This document shows, one piece after another, positions 1 to 7,833 of a DNA stretch of 32,051 nt. The position numbers were made by a program, and so were the translations under genes. The notes beneath the pieces are model-generated. The model was not told the origin of the DNA, did not search any database, and was given only the letters and a program-made list of their open reading frames with translations. How positions within the stretch are numbered: position 1 is the first letter of the stretch; every line of letters starts with the position of its first letter. Source of the DNA: an uncultured beta proteobacterium (GTDB lineage: Bacteria; Pseudomonadota; Gammaproteobacteria; Burkholderiales; Burkholderiaceae_C); the NCBI GenBank assembly GCA_903863395.1, contig CAIPBW010000171.1, forward strand, positions 1 to 32,051. The letters are read 5' to 3'.

Positions 1-1077
1 GGCATACAACACGCCCAGGTTGTGCTGGGCCCAGGCGTGGCCCTGGGTTGCCGCCAAGGTGTACCAGTGCAGTGCCTGCGCGTGGTTTAGCTCGCCAAGC
101 GCATACTGGGCGGCTGCATCGCCCAGCTCTGCGGCCCGTTGGTAAGCCTCCAAAGCGAGGGCATCGTCCTGCGCCACGCCCTGCCCCTGGGCGTACATCA
201 GACCCAGGTAGTAATGGGCTGGCGCAAGCCCCTGTTCGGCCGCCGCCTGGTAGCACTCCAGCGCCTTGGCAAAGTCCTGCTCGCCCCCGAGCCCATCGGC
301 ATACAACACACCCAGATTGAACTGGGCATCGGCGTCGGACTGCGCGGCGGCCAACTGGAACCATTCGCGCGCAAGCGCATGGTCAAGCTCGACCCCCTGG
401 CCATTGGCATGCATGACGCCCAGGTTGTACTGGGCCGATGCATCCCCCTGGTCGGCGGCCAGGCGATACCACTTGAGCGCCTGCTCGTTGTCTTGCGCGG
501 TGCCAAGTGCACTGGCGAACATATAGCCCACACTGAACTGCCCATAGGCATGGCCCTGCCCGGCAGCCAGCTGGTACCACTTGAGGGATTGCTCCAGATC
601 TTGCTCAACGCCTTCGCCCTGGGCATACATGAAACCCAAATTGAACTGCGCCGTGGCGTCGCCCTGGTCTGCAGCCAGGCGGAACCACTTCATGGCCTGC
701 GCGTAGTCCTGCTCCACGCCTTGGCCATTGGAATACATGAAGCCCAGATTGGTTTGCACCTCGGCCAAGCCTTGGGTGGCGGCCAACCGGTACCAATGGA
801 AGGCTTCGGCAAAATCGAGCTCCACGCCTTGCCCATTGGCGTACATGAAGCCAAGGTTGTATTGGGCGGGCGCGTAGTCCTGCTGTGCTGCCAGACGATA
901 CCAGCGCAGAGCTTCGGCGTAATCCTGCTTGACGCCATGCCCATTGGCGTGCATGAAGCCAAGGTTGTTTTGGGCTGCAGCGTAGTCCAGTGTTGCCAGT
1001 GGCCGGCAAATTCTCAGGGCGTGGGCGTAGTCGCCCCGGCTGTAGGCTGCATCGGCTTCGTCGAGCAAACTTTTCAT
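1..1077 (-). CDS. Sel1-repeat (TPR-like) protein, partial; C-terminus lies beyond the left edge
   Basis: Reverse-strand reading from ATG at 1077 gives MKSLLDEADAAYSRGDYAHALRICRPLATLDYAAAQNNLGFMHANGHGVKQDYAEALRWYRLAAQQDYAPAQYNLGFMYANGQGVELDFAEAFHWYRLAATQGLAEVQTNLGFMYSNGQGVEQDYAQAMKWFRLAAD..., classic Sel1 repeats. Absent from the ORF track because it is open at the window edge. Confidence 0.88.
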   Translation of the reverse strand, partial: MKSLLDEADAAYSRGDYAHALRICRPLATLDYAAAQNNLGFMHANGHGVKQDYAEALRWYRLAAQQDYAPAQYNLGFMYANGQGVELDFAEAFHWYRLAATQGLAEVQTNLGFMYSNGQGVEQDYAQAMKWFRLAADQGDATAQFNLGFMYAQGEGVEQDLEQSLKWYQLAAGQGHAYGQFSVGYMFASALGTAQDNEQALKWYRLAADQGDASAQYNLGVMHANGQGVELDHALAREWFQLAAAQSDADAQFNLGVLYADGLGGEQDFAKALECYQAAAEQGLAPAHYYLGLMYAQGQGVAQDDALALEAYQRAAELGDAAAQYALGELNHAQALHWYTLAATQGHAWAQHNLGVLYA

Positions 1078-1098
1078 GATGCGGCCACTACCACTTTC

Positions 1099-1350
1099 TT
1101 ACGCCGGATGGTGCGCCGTGAGAAACGCCGCATGCTGCGCTGTGGCGTGGTCACGGTGGTGGGTGGAATCCACCCTGGGGCCATGGGACTGGTGCAAGGG
1201 CCACAGTTCCTTGTGCGCCGCACTGGCACGGTGGGCAAGATGGACTTGCAGCACATGCTGCGCGCTGGCTGCCTGGTGCTGCACGGTGTCTTTCGGGGGA
1301 TCGGGGTTTTGCATGGGGGAAACCTTGTCTGCCAACTCAGGCGACTCCAA
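1099..1350 (-). CDS. Possible small His/Ala-rich protein between the WDW-repeat gene and the Sel1 gene
   Basis: 83-aa ORF whose ATG overlaps the 3' end of the WDW-repeat ORF by 14 nt and fills an otherwise empty gap of about 260 nt; no recognisable domain. Confidence 0.3.
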   Translation of the reverse strand: MESPELADKVSPMQNPDPPKDTVQHQAASAQHVLQVHLAHRASAAHKELWPLHQSHGPRVDSTHHRDHATAQHAAFLTAHHPA

Positions 1351-2737
1351 ACGTCAAAGCCATGGCCTCGGAAACGGGGGCAGAACGAACGCCTTCGATC
1401 TTAATCAATAGTTCCCCCACTTGCTCCTTTGAAAGGCTGCAAATCTCGAAATCTTGATGTGCTGCAACCAGCGCCGGGTAGCACGATGCTTGAAATTGTT
1501 CGAACAATTCCGTGCTCCAAACAATCTGGCTGCAAGCGCTCAACTGTGCCCAGTTCAGCCTTTGGTCACACGCCTCAATCAGTTCCGTGCTCCAAGGTAC
1601 GCCGCCATTTTGGCTGATACTCTCCCAGTCCCAGCGCTCCTGGTAACGCGCAAGCAACTCGGCGCTCCAGTGCAGCGCCGCATTGCCACTGAGCCGCGAC
1701 CAGTCCCAGCGCTCCTGGTAACGCTCCAGCAATTCGACACCCCAGGGCAAGGCGGCGTTGCCGCTAAGTTGCTCCCAATCCCAGCGCTCCCGGTTGCACT
1801 CCAGCAGCTCAAGCGTCCAGGGCACAGCCGCATTGGCACTTAGCCGCTTCCAGTCCCAGCGCTCCTGGTAATGCGCCAGCAACTCAGCATTCCACGGCAG
1901 CGCCGCGTTGGCGCTCAGACGCTCCCAGTCCCAGCGCTCCTGGTAATGCGCCAGCAACTCAGCATTCCACGGCAGCGCCGCGTTGGCGCTCAGACGCTCC
2001 CAGTCCCAATGCCCCAGGTGACGCGCGACCAATGCCAAGCTCCAGGGCAGCGCCGCATTGCCAGAAAGACGGCCCCAGTCCCAACGCTGCCGATGCTGTT
2101 CCAGCAACTCCGCGCTCCAGGGCAGCGCGGGGTTGCCACTAAGCCAGGCAAAACTCCAGCGCGCAGAGAACCGCTGGATCAGATCGATGTTCCAGGGCAA
2201 AGAGGGATTGGCGCTTAAACCGGCCCAATCCCAGCGGTCGACGTAGTTTTCGATCAGTGCTGTGCTCCACGCCAGGCCCGCATGCCAACTCAGCCAGGCC
2301 CAATCCCAGCGGTCAACGTAGCGCTCAACCAGTTGAAAGTCCCACGGCAAACCGGTATTTCTGCGCAAGCGCGCCCAGTCCCAGCGGTCCTTGAAGTGCT
2401 CAATCAGTTCGACGCTCCAGTGCCACCCGGCATCGGCACTCAACCGGGCCCAACCAAGCTTGGAGCCCATGCGCTCCAGAGCGCAAGGGCTCCAGGCAAT
2501 GGCGCGGTTGCTGCCCAGCAGTTTCCAATCCCATTGGTCACCATGGTGCTCAATCTGCTGTGCTGTCAGCGGGTAGTGGCGCTGCACGCATTGGAAGTAC
2601 AGCTCCGGCTGGCGCTCAAAGAACTGCATCAGCTCGCTCTGGTGCAGGCTGGCCAGCGTTGTCTGCACGATATCGCAGCGCCGCACCAGCGCGCTGGAAA
2701 GCTGGTTTGCAGACGCGACGGGAATGAGTGCGCTCAC
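1337..2737 (-). CDS. Tandem WDW-repeat protein (about fourteen 25-aa repeats, consensus RWDWxxLSxNxALPWxxELLxxYQE)
   Basis: ORF 1337..2875; the likely start is GTG at 2737, which overlaps the upstream TGA as GTGA (VSALIPVASANQ...). The repeats are directly visible in the translation. Confidence 0.85.
   Translation of the reverse strand: MSALIPVASANQLSSALVRRCDIVQTTLASLHQSELMQFFERQPELYFQCVQRHYPLTAQQIEHHGDQWDWKLLGSNRAIAWSPCALERMGSKLGWARLSADAGWHWSVELIEHFKDRWDWARLRRNTGLPWDFQLVERYVDRWDWAWLSWHAGLAWSTALIENYVDRWDWAGLSANPSLPWNIDLIQRFSARWSFAWLSGNPALPWSAELLEQHRQRWDWGRLSGNAALPWSLALVARHLGHWDWERLSANAALPWNAELLAHYQERWDWERLSANAALPWNAELLAHYQERWDWKRLSANAAVPWTLELLECNRERWDWEQLSGNAALPWGVELLERYQERWDWSRLSGNAALHWSAELLARYQERWDWESISQNGGVPWSTELIEACDQRLNWAQLSACSQIVWSTELFEQFQASCYPALVAAHQDFEICSLSKEQVGELLIKIEGVRSAPVSEAMALTFGVA
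1851..2000. repeat. Two identical adjacent 75-bp direct repeats inside the WDW-repeat gene
   Basis: 1851-1925 and 1926-2000 are letter-for-letter the same (cagtcccagcgctcctggtaatgcgccagcaactcagcattccacggcagcgccgcgttggcgctcagacgctcc); identity continues 8 nt into the next unit. Confidence 0.95.
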
Positions 2738-3978
2738 GCCTGCATTTCCTGTGAAAACTGATTTAACTCCGTCATGTAGTGCTGCATTGCCGCCTTCAGA
2801 CGCTTGGCCTGCTGCGCGAACCACGCGTTCCAATCCGGCTTCGAACTGAGCTCTTTCCAACTCTTGCTTTGCCACACCGCAGCCAACTGTCGGTTTCGTT
2901 GCGCCAGCGTCTGCTGCAACTCGGCCAAGCGCTGTTGCAGTTGCTGCTTCGGATCAATGGCAGCCGACTCGACCCTGACACCCAGGCCGGTTTCAATGCT
3001 GCCCCGCAACTTCTGCAAGCCCGCAAGGTCGCTGTTCTGAAACGTGGTTTGCAACTGCTGAAAGTACCCTTGTGCGTGGCCCTTGTCCTCTTCGCGGACA
3101 CGATCGGGGTGGCACTGCATCGCCAGTTTGCGGTAGAGATGCTTGAGTTCACGCTGTTGCACCGGGTCGAGTTGCTCGGGTGCGACTTCACTGGCCTTGG
3201 CCGAGCGTGCCTCTTCGTAGTCGCGATACACGTCGTCTGCGGCTTGCGCCTGCTGGCGCTGCAAATCGTCCTGCTGGTGCTGGTACTGGGCATGGAGGTA
3301 GCGGCGCTTGAGGTCAAGGTAGCGCCGCATCAGGTCGCCAATGGCCAAATCCTGCTGGTGGTCGAACAGATGAATCTGGCGGTGAATATCGGCAATTTCG
3401 GTTTCAATCGCAACGACTCTGGCCTCGGTCATGCGAATATGCAAGCGCATTTCTTCGAGTTGCGCATCCTCGTACACGCTCAACGCAGCGCCCTGGCTCT
3501 GCCCTGCATCGCTTGAAACTTCCTCGAATCCGGTAGTCTGCGGGGTGTCACCGACCAGTGCCAGGAAACTGCGGCGCACGTAGTCTGCAATCTCGCCGTC
3601 GTGCTGCACCAGGATGGAGACCCGCGTATCGCCATCCTGAACGGCCGTCCACTGAAAATCGCCGCTGACCACCGTGAAGTCATCAATCAAACACACCGAT
3701 TCATCGCCGTCCGTGGGAATCTGCGGCAACCAGTACAGCGTTGCCCCTAACGCCGTGAGGCGCTCCCAGGCATTGGACGCGTGGCGGTTGGCGGTGCAAT
3801 CGGCAAGAACCAGTGCTACGCACACGCCCCGGCGCTGGCAGGCCACCAGCGCTTCAAACAAATCCCGGTCGGTAAACTCTTGCACCATCACTCGCACGCT
3901 GTGCCGGGCAGAGGCCAAGTGCCGTGCAATCGCGCTCGGGATTGCGGAAAAATGGGCTTCAACTTGCAAGGGCTGCAT
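2734..3978 (-). CDS. PLD-like domain (apparently catalytically degenerate) + coiled coil + J-domain protein
   Basis: N-terminus resembles the PLDc_2 fold (HLASARHSVRVMVQEFTDRDLFEALVACQRRGVCVALVLAD...CLIDDFTVVSGDFQWTAVQDGDTRVSILV) without an HxK motif; C-terminal part has a J-domain helix with intact HPD (ELKHLYRKLAMQCHPDRVREE). Confidence 0.75.
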   Translation of the reverse strand: MQPLQVEAHFSAIPSAIARHLASARHSVRVMVQEFTDRDLFEALVACQRRGVCVALVLADCTANRHASNAWERLTALGATLYWLPQIPTDGDESVCLIDDFTVVSGDFQWTAVQDGDTRVSILVQHDGEIADYVRRSFLALVGDTPQTTGFEEVSSDAGQSQGAALSVYEDAQLEEMRLHIRMTEARVVAIETEIADIHRQIHLFDHQQDLAIGDLMRRYLDLKRRYLHAQYQHQQDDLQRQQAQAADDVYRDYEEARSAKASEVAPEQLDPVQQRELKHLYRKLAMQCHPDRVREEDKGHAQGYFQQLQTTFQNSDLAGLQKLRGSIETGLGVRVESAAIDPKQQLQQRLAELQQTLAQRNRQLAAVWQSKSWKELSSKPDWNAWFAQQAKRLKAAMQHYMTELNQFSQEMQA

Positions 3979-3984
3979 CGTGCT

Positions 3985-5166
3985 TCAGTCCAGATCAACG
4001 AGATTGCGCTTCTGGCAGTCGCGTGCCATCTTTTGCGCCTGCGCAATTTGTTGCGCCGTCATTTGTTTGGCCACCAACTCGCGCCCGTTCAGGGCGTCGG
4101 GATTGCCCGCTGCTGCGGCGATGTTGAACCACATATGGGCGCGCTCATACTCCTGCAGCGTGCCCTGGCCGTTGGCGTACATCCATCCAAGATCGACCTG
4201 CGCCGGCGTAGACCCCTGCGCGGCTGACAGGCGGAACCACTTGACGGCCTCCACATAGTCCTGGACCACGCCATTCCCGCCCTGGTACATCAGGCCCAGA
4301 CTGTGCTGTGCAAGCCGATCGCCCTGCGCCGCAGCCAATTCGAACCAGCGCAAGGCCTGGCTATAACTTTGGGCAACACCCTGGCCGTTGGCATGCATCA
4401 CGCCCAGGTTGAACTGGGCATCAGCATCACCCTCAGCCGCCGCCAGGTGGTACCACTTGAGCGCCAGCGCAAAATCCGGCTCCCCGCCCTGCCCGGTGTG
4501 GTACAGCAAGGCAAGGTTGACTTGGGCAATGGTGTCACCCTGCTCGGCCGCCAGGCGATACCAGCCCAGCGCCTGTTCGCGGTTTTGCGCCACTGCACGG
4601 CCGCTCGCAAACAGCACGCCCAGGTTGTATTGCGCCGCCGCTATTGCCTGATCAGCCGCGGCCTCAAACCATTTGGTAGCCTGCTGTTCGTCGCGCTCAC
4701 CGCCCAAACCGTTAAGCAGCATGAACCCCAAGTTGAACTGGGAGCGTGCATGGCCCTGGTTGGCCGCCTGTGTATACCAATGGCGCGCCTGCAGATCGTC
4801 TTGGGCCACTCCTTTTGCCGTGGCGTACATCACCCCGAGCGCGTACTGCGCGTCGGCCGAGCCCTTGGCCGCTGCGAGTTGGTACCAGGTGAGGGTCTGG
4901 GACAAATCCTGGGTGACGCCTTGCCCCTGAGCGTACATAACGCCCAGATTGAGCTGCGCGGGCTCATAACCGCTTTGCGCCGCCAAGCCGTACCATTTGA
5001 GCGCTTCGTGGTAGTCCTGCTCTACGCCTAGACCATTGGCGTACATGAAAGCCAGATTATTTTGCGCGACGGCGCAGTCAAATGCGGGAGCAGGCTCCCA
5101 TGCAGGCAGCGTCGCAGAGGGTGCGCCAGCCTGTTTCATGGACAGATCTTCAACTAAACTGTTCAC
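3985..5166 (-). CDS. Sel1-repeat protein
   Basis: 393 aa with about nine Sel1 repeats (AQNNLAFMYANGLGVEQDYHEALKWYGLAAQSG...). Confidence 0.9.
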   Translation of the reverse strand: MNSLVEDLSMKQAGAPSATLPAWEPAPAFDCAVAQNNLAFMYANGLGVEQDYHEALKWYGLAAQSGYEPAQLNLGVMYAQGQGVTQDLSQTLTWYQLAAAKGSADAQYALGVMYATAKGVAQDDLQARHWYTQAANQGHARSQFNLGFMLLNGLGGERDEQQATKWFEAAADQAIAAAQYNLGVLFASGRAVAQNREQALGWYRLAAEQGDTIAQVNLALLYHTGQGGEPDFALALKWYHLAAAEGDADAQFNLGVMHANGQGVAQSYSQALRWFELAAAQGDRLAQHSLGLMYQGGNGVVQDYVEAVKWFRLSAAQGSTPAQVDLGWMYANGQGTLQEYERAHMWFNIAAAAGNPDALNGRELVAKQMTAQQIAQAQKMARDCQKRNLVDLD

Positions 5167-5274
5167 TGCTTTCCTCGTGACTGAGCGTGTATTTTCATCT
5201 TACCCTGTTATCATCAGCAAAGTAACAAGAGTGTCGCCGTGCTTGCTACAGTTTTGTACGTTTCTGATGGCGAC

Positions 5275-5290
5275 GCAACAGTTTGTGCCA
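5275..5290 (-). promoter_or_regulatory. Near-consensus sigma54 -24/-12-like element, reading toward the Sel1 operon
   Basis: Reverse complement is TGGCACAAACTGTTGC; matches TGGCAC...TTGC, but the GG-to-GC spacing is 11 instead of the usual 10. Confidence 0.25.
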
Positions 5291-5357
5291 ATGCTGAGTC
5301 CCACGTTTGACCAAGGTAAGCCCTTAAATTCAATTTTCGAAATATCGGAACGCCGCG

Positions 5358-6458
5358 TTGAACAACAAATACTCTAAAAACTCGCTTGCATTTATAGGGG
5401 AAAGCGACGGAGTGCGTGCACTGCGCAAGATCATTCCGGCTGTGGCGATTTCCAGTTCGACGGTGCTGATCACCGGTGAAAGTGGTACCGGCAAAGAGAT
5501 CGTTGCGCGTTCTTTGCACATTCAGTCCAACCGCTCCGACGGCAATTTCGTCCCCATCAACTGCGCGGCCATCCCCAAGGAACTGCTGGAGAGCGAACTT
5601 TTCGGACACAAAAAGGGTGCCTTCACCGGAGCCATCACCGACAAGATCGGGCGCTTCGAGCTGGCCCACGGTGGCTCGATCTTTCTGGATGAAATCGGCG
5701 ACATGTCGATGGACATTCAGGTCAAGCTGCTGCGCGTGCTGCAGGAAAAGACCATTGACCCGCTGGGCTCGGTGCGCACCATTCCAATCGACGTGCGCGT
5801 CATCGCCGCCACCCACCGCGACCTGGAAAACGAAATCAAGGAAGGCCGGTTTCGCGAAGACCTTTACTACCGGCTCAACGTCATCCCCTTGAACACGCAG
5901 CCACTGCGTGAACGCGCCAGTGACGTGCCCATGCTGCTTTCGCATTTTTCCAAAATTCATGTGGCGCCCGATCAAGATCCGATCACCTTCTCACCGGACT
6001 TCGTCCGCGCCCTGCAGGAATACGCCTGGCCGGGAAATGTGCGCGAGCTCTCCAACCTGATTGACCGATTCAGCACGCTCTTTGCTGGCCAGTGCCTCGA
6101 ATTGGGGTCGCTCCCCGCCAGCCTGCTGCCCAGAGGTCTGGCTGCCATACAAAGCGCCAGGCTCGCCGCTGGCGGCTCGGGCGAAGTGCGCGCGCCCAGC
6201 CCACTTGCAGCCGTGGTCGACGAGGCGGATTCCGGCGTCAGCGAGGTCGAGAAAATCACCATGCTTTCCCAGGCGCTGCCGATTCTCCCGCCCGAGGGCC
6301 TGTCTCTGAAGCACCGCCTGGCGGAAATTGAGCGCGATCTGATTTCCCAGGCGCTGAGCCGCACCAACGGAAATATTTCGCAAACGGCACGCATTTTGAA
6401 TCTTCAGAGAACAACGCTGATCGAGAAAATTCAAAAGTTCGGGCTGCGGCCGAGCTGA
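5358..6458 (+). CDS. Sigma54-dependent transcriptional activator lacking an N-terminal receiver domain (FleQ/FlrA-like context)
   Basis: AAA+ with Walker [15 protein letters not shown] loop, Walker [13 protein letters not shown]-terminal Fis-type HTH ([24 protein letters not shown]). TTG start at 5358. Confidence 0.93.
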   Translation: MNNKYSKNSLAFIGESDGVRALRKIIPAVAISSSTVLITGESGTGKEIVARSLHIQSNRSDGNFVPINCAAIPKELLESELFGHKKGAFTGAITDKIGRFELAHGGSIFLDEIGDMSMDIQVKLLRVLQEKTIDPLGSVRTIPIDVRVIAATHRDLENEIKEGRFREDLYYRLNVIPLNTQPLRERASDVPMLLSHFSKIHVAPDQDPITFSPDFVRALQEYAWPGNVRELSNLIDRFSTLFAGQCLELGSLPASLLPRGLAAIQSARLAAGGSGEVRAPSPLAAVVDEADSGVSEVEKITMLSQALPILPPEGLSLKHRLAEIERDLISQALSRTNGNISQTARILNLQRTTLIEKIQKFGLRPS

Positions 6459-6486
6459 TCGCCCGGCCCACGGCCAGATGCTGGCA

Positions 6487-7383
6487 TCAGGGTTTTTCGC
6501 CAGCCGCAGCGGCTGGAGACGTTCTCGGATATTGAACCAGGCGCTCACGCGGCTTGGGCGCAACCGGTGGCACAGCACTGGGCTGTGAACCACTGGGTGC
6601 GGTTTCGGTCGCAGGACGCTCCTTCATGTGCTTGGCCATCTCCTCCAACTCGCGGCGAATGCCTCCCGCATCGGGCAAGCTGCCTTGCAAGCGCTGGATT
6701 TGCGTTGACACCGCCTTGGTGGAATTGCTTTGCTGCGACAGTTTTGAGTTGATGTCCTCGAGCAGTCTGAGCATCTCTTTGCCCTTGTCTTCCGGGGGCT
6801 TGGGTTTGGTTTCGGACGCGGCCTGGATGCTCTTGATCACTTCGTCGATGCGCAGTTCCAGCTTGGCTTGGTTGTTACTGATGACATCCTGCTTTTGCGA
6901 AACATCCTTGATGATGTCGCTCACCGAATCAAACAGACTGACCGAAGAGTCCATGGTGATCACGCGTTTGCCTACCGCCAGAATCATGGAGTCGAGTTGC
7001 GAGACCCGATCCTGAAGACGAAAACTCAGGAAGGTAAACAGGCCCAGCGCCAGCACCAAGACGCCGCCAAACACGCCCAGCAGGATCTTGTTCATCTTCT
7101 GCTGGGACAGCGTTGTGGTCATCAGTGCCGCAGCGGCCTGGTGCATTTCCATGCCTGCTTTGGCCGCCAATGCCGCGCTGCGTGTGGCCAGTTCGGCCGA
7201 ATCGAAGATCGCCGACTTAAGTTCCTCGGCCATGAACGCGTCGTCGGCCAGTGACGCATCGCTGGCTGCTGGCTCGGTTACGACGGGCTCGCTCGGTGTT
7301 GGTGCGGCTGGCGCAACTGGCGCGGCCGGTGCCGCAGCACCAGTGTGCTCAGCTTCAGCATGGGGAGTGGTTTCTGTGGTCAT
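6487..7383 (-). CDS. Single-TM, coiled-coil protein of unknown function
   Basis: 298 aa; Ala/Pro-rich N-terminus, one TM (ILLGVFGGVLVLALGLFTFLSF), long heptad-like C-terminal part. Confidence 0.75.
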   Translation of the reverse strand: MTTETTPHAEAEHTGAAAPAAPVAPAAPTPSEPVVTEPAASDASLADDAFMAEELKSAIFDSAELATRSAALAAKAGMEMHQAAAALMTTTLSQQKMNKILLGVFGGVLVLALGLFTFLSFRLQDRVSQLDSMILAVGKRVITMDSSVSLFDSVSDIIKDVSQKQDVISNNQAKLELRIDEVIKSIQAASETKPKPPEDKGKEMLRLLEDINSKLSQQSNSTKAVSTQIQRLQGSLPDAGGIRRELEEMAKHMKERPATETAPSGSQPSAVPPVAPKPRERLVQYPRTSPAAAAGEKP

Positions 7384-7422
7384 AGGGTCACCTGGAGTTG
7401 GGGTCCGACTGCTTGCTCAGGT

Positions 7423-7833
7423 TCAAATGCCTGCATTCATCAACTTCTCAAGTTCGTTGAGTTTCGCGCGCACCTTGTCGTTTTCTATTTTCAAATGAAT
7501 CAGGCGCGCCGGGAAATCCATCTCCGGTTGAACCTTGGCAACAACAACCGGCGCAGGCTTTTCCTCGACGGGCATGGGTGCAGCCACTTCGACAACTGCC
7601 GGCGCTACAACGTCCAAGGTCGGTTCGACCCCATGTGGCGTGGCAATCGGAGGTGGAACTTCTACGCGTCGGTCGTTAAAGGATTCCGCGGCATGGAAGG
7701 AATCCGGCTCGACGTACAACTGCTCAACGATCATTGAGTGTGCTGCAACCGCCTTCTTCTTGGCCGGTTGGTTGGTGTCTTCTGCGCCTTCTGCGCTGGG
7801 GTCCTGATTGCGGACAAATTGAGATTCAGCCAT
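7423..7833 (-). CDS. Hypothetical protein, Pro/Val-rich with a short C-terminal coiled coil
   Basis: 136 aa ORF; its start touches the 3' end of the SPOR gene (7833), co-directional with the fli operon. Confidence 0.65.
   Translation of the reverse strand: MAESQFVRNQDPSAEGAEDTNQPAKKKAVAAHSMIVEQLYVEPDSFHAAESFNDRRVEVPPPIATPHGVEPTLDVVAPAVVEVAAPMPVEEKPAPVVVAKVQPEMDFPARLIHLKIENDKVRAKLNELEKLMNAGI

Noticed and set aside
139-1404. 421-aa plus-strand ORF with a repetitive sequence
   Set aside because: Antisense to the Sel1-repeat gene; its apparent repeats are the mirror of the Sel1 DNA periodicity.
1337-2000. CRISPR-like regular repeats
   Set aside because: Contiguous 75-bp coding repeats without spacers; in-frame protein repeat.
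1871-2761. Repetitive plus-strand ORFs (115 aa, 159 aa)
   Set aside because: Antisense shadow of the WDW-repeat gene.
2738-2875. Longer N-terminus of the WDW-repeat protein (start at 2875)
   Set aside because: Would overlap the PLD-J gene by about 140 nt; the in-frame GTG forming a GTGA overlap is more likely.
2779-3516. 245-aa plus-strand ORF, Leu/Val-rich
   Set aside because: Antisense to the PLD-J gene, which has clear domain signatures.
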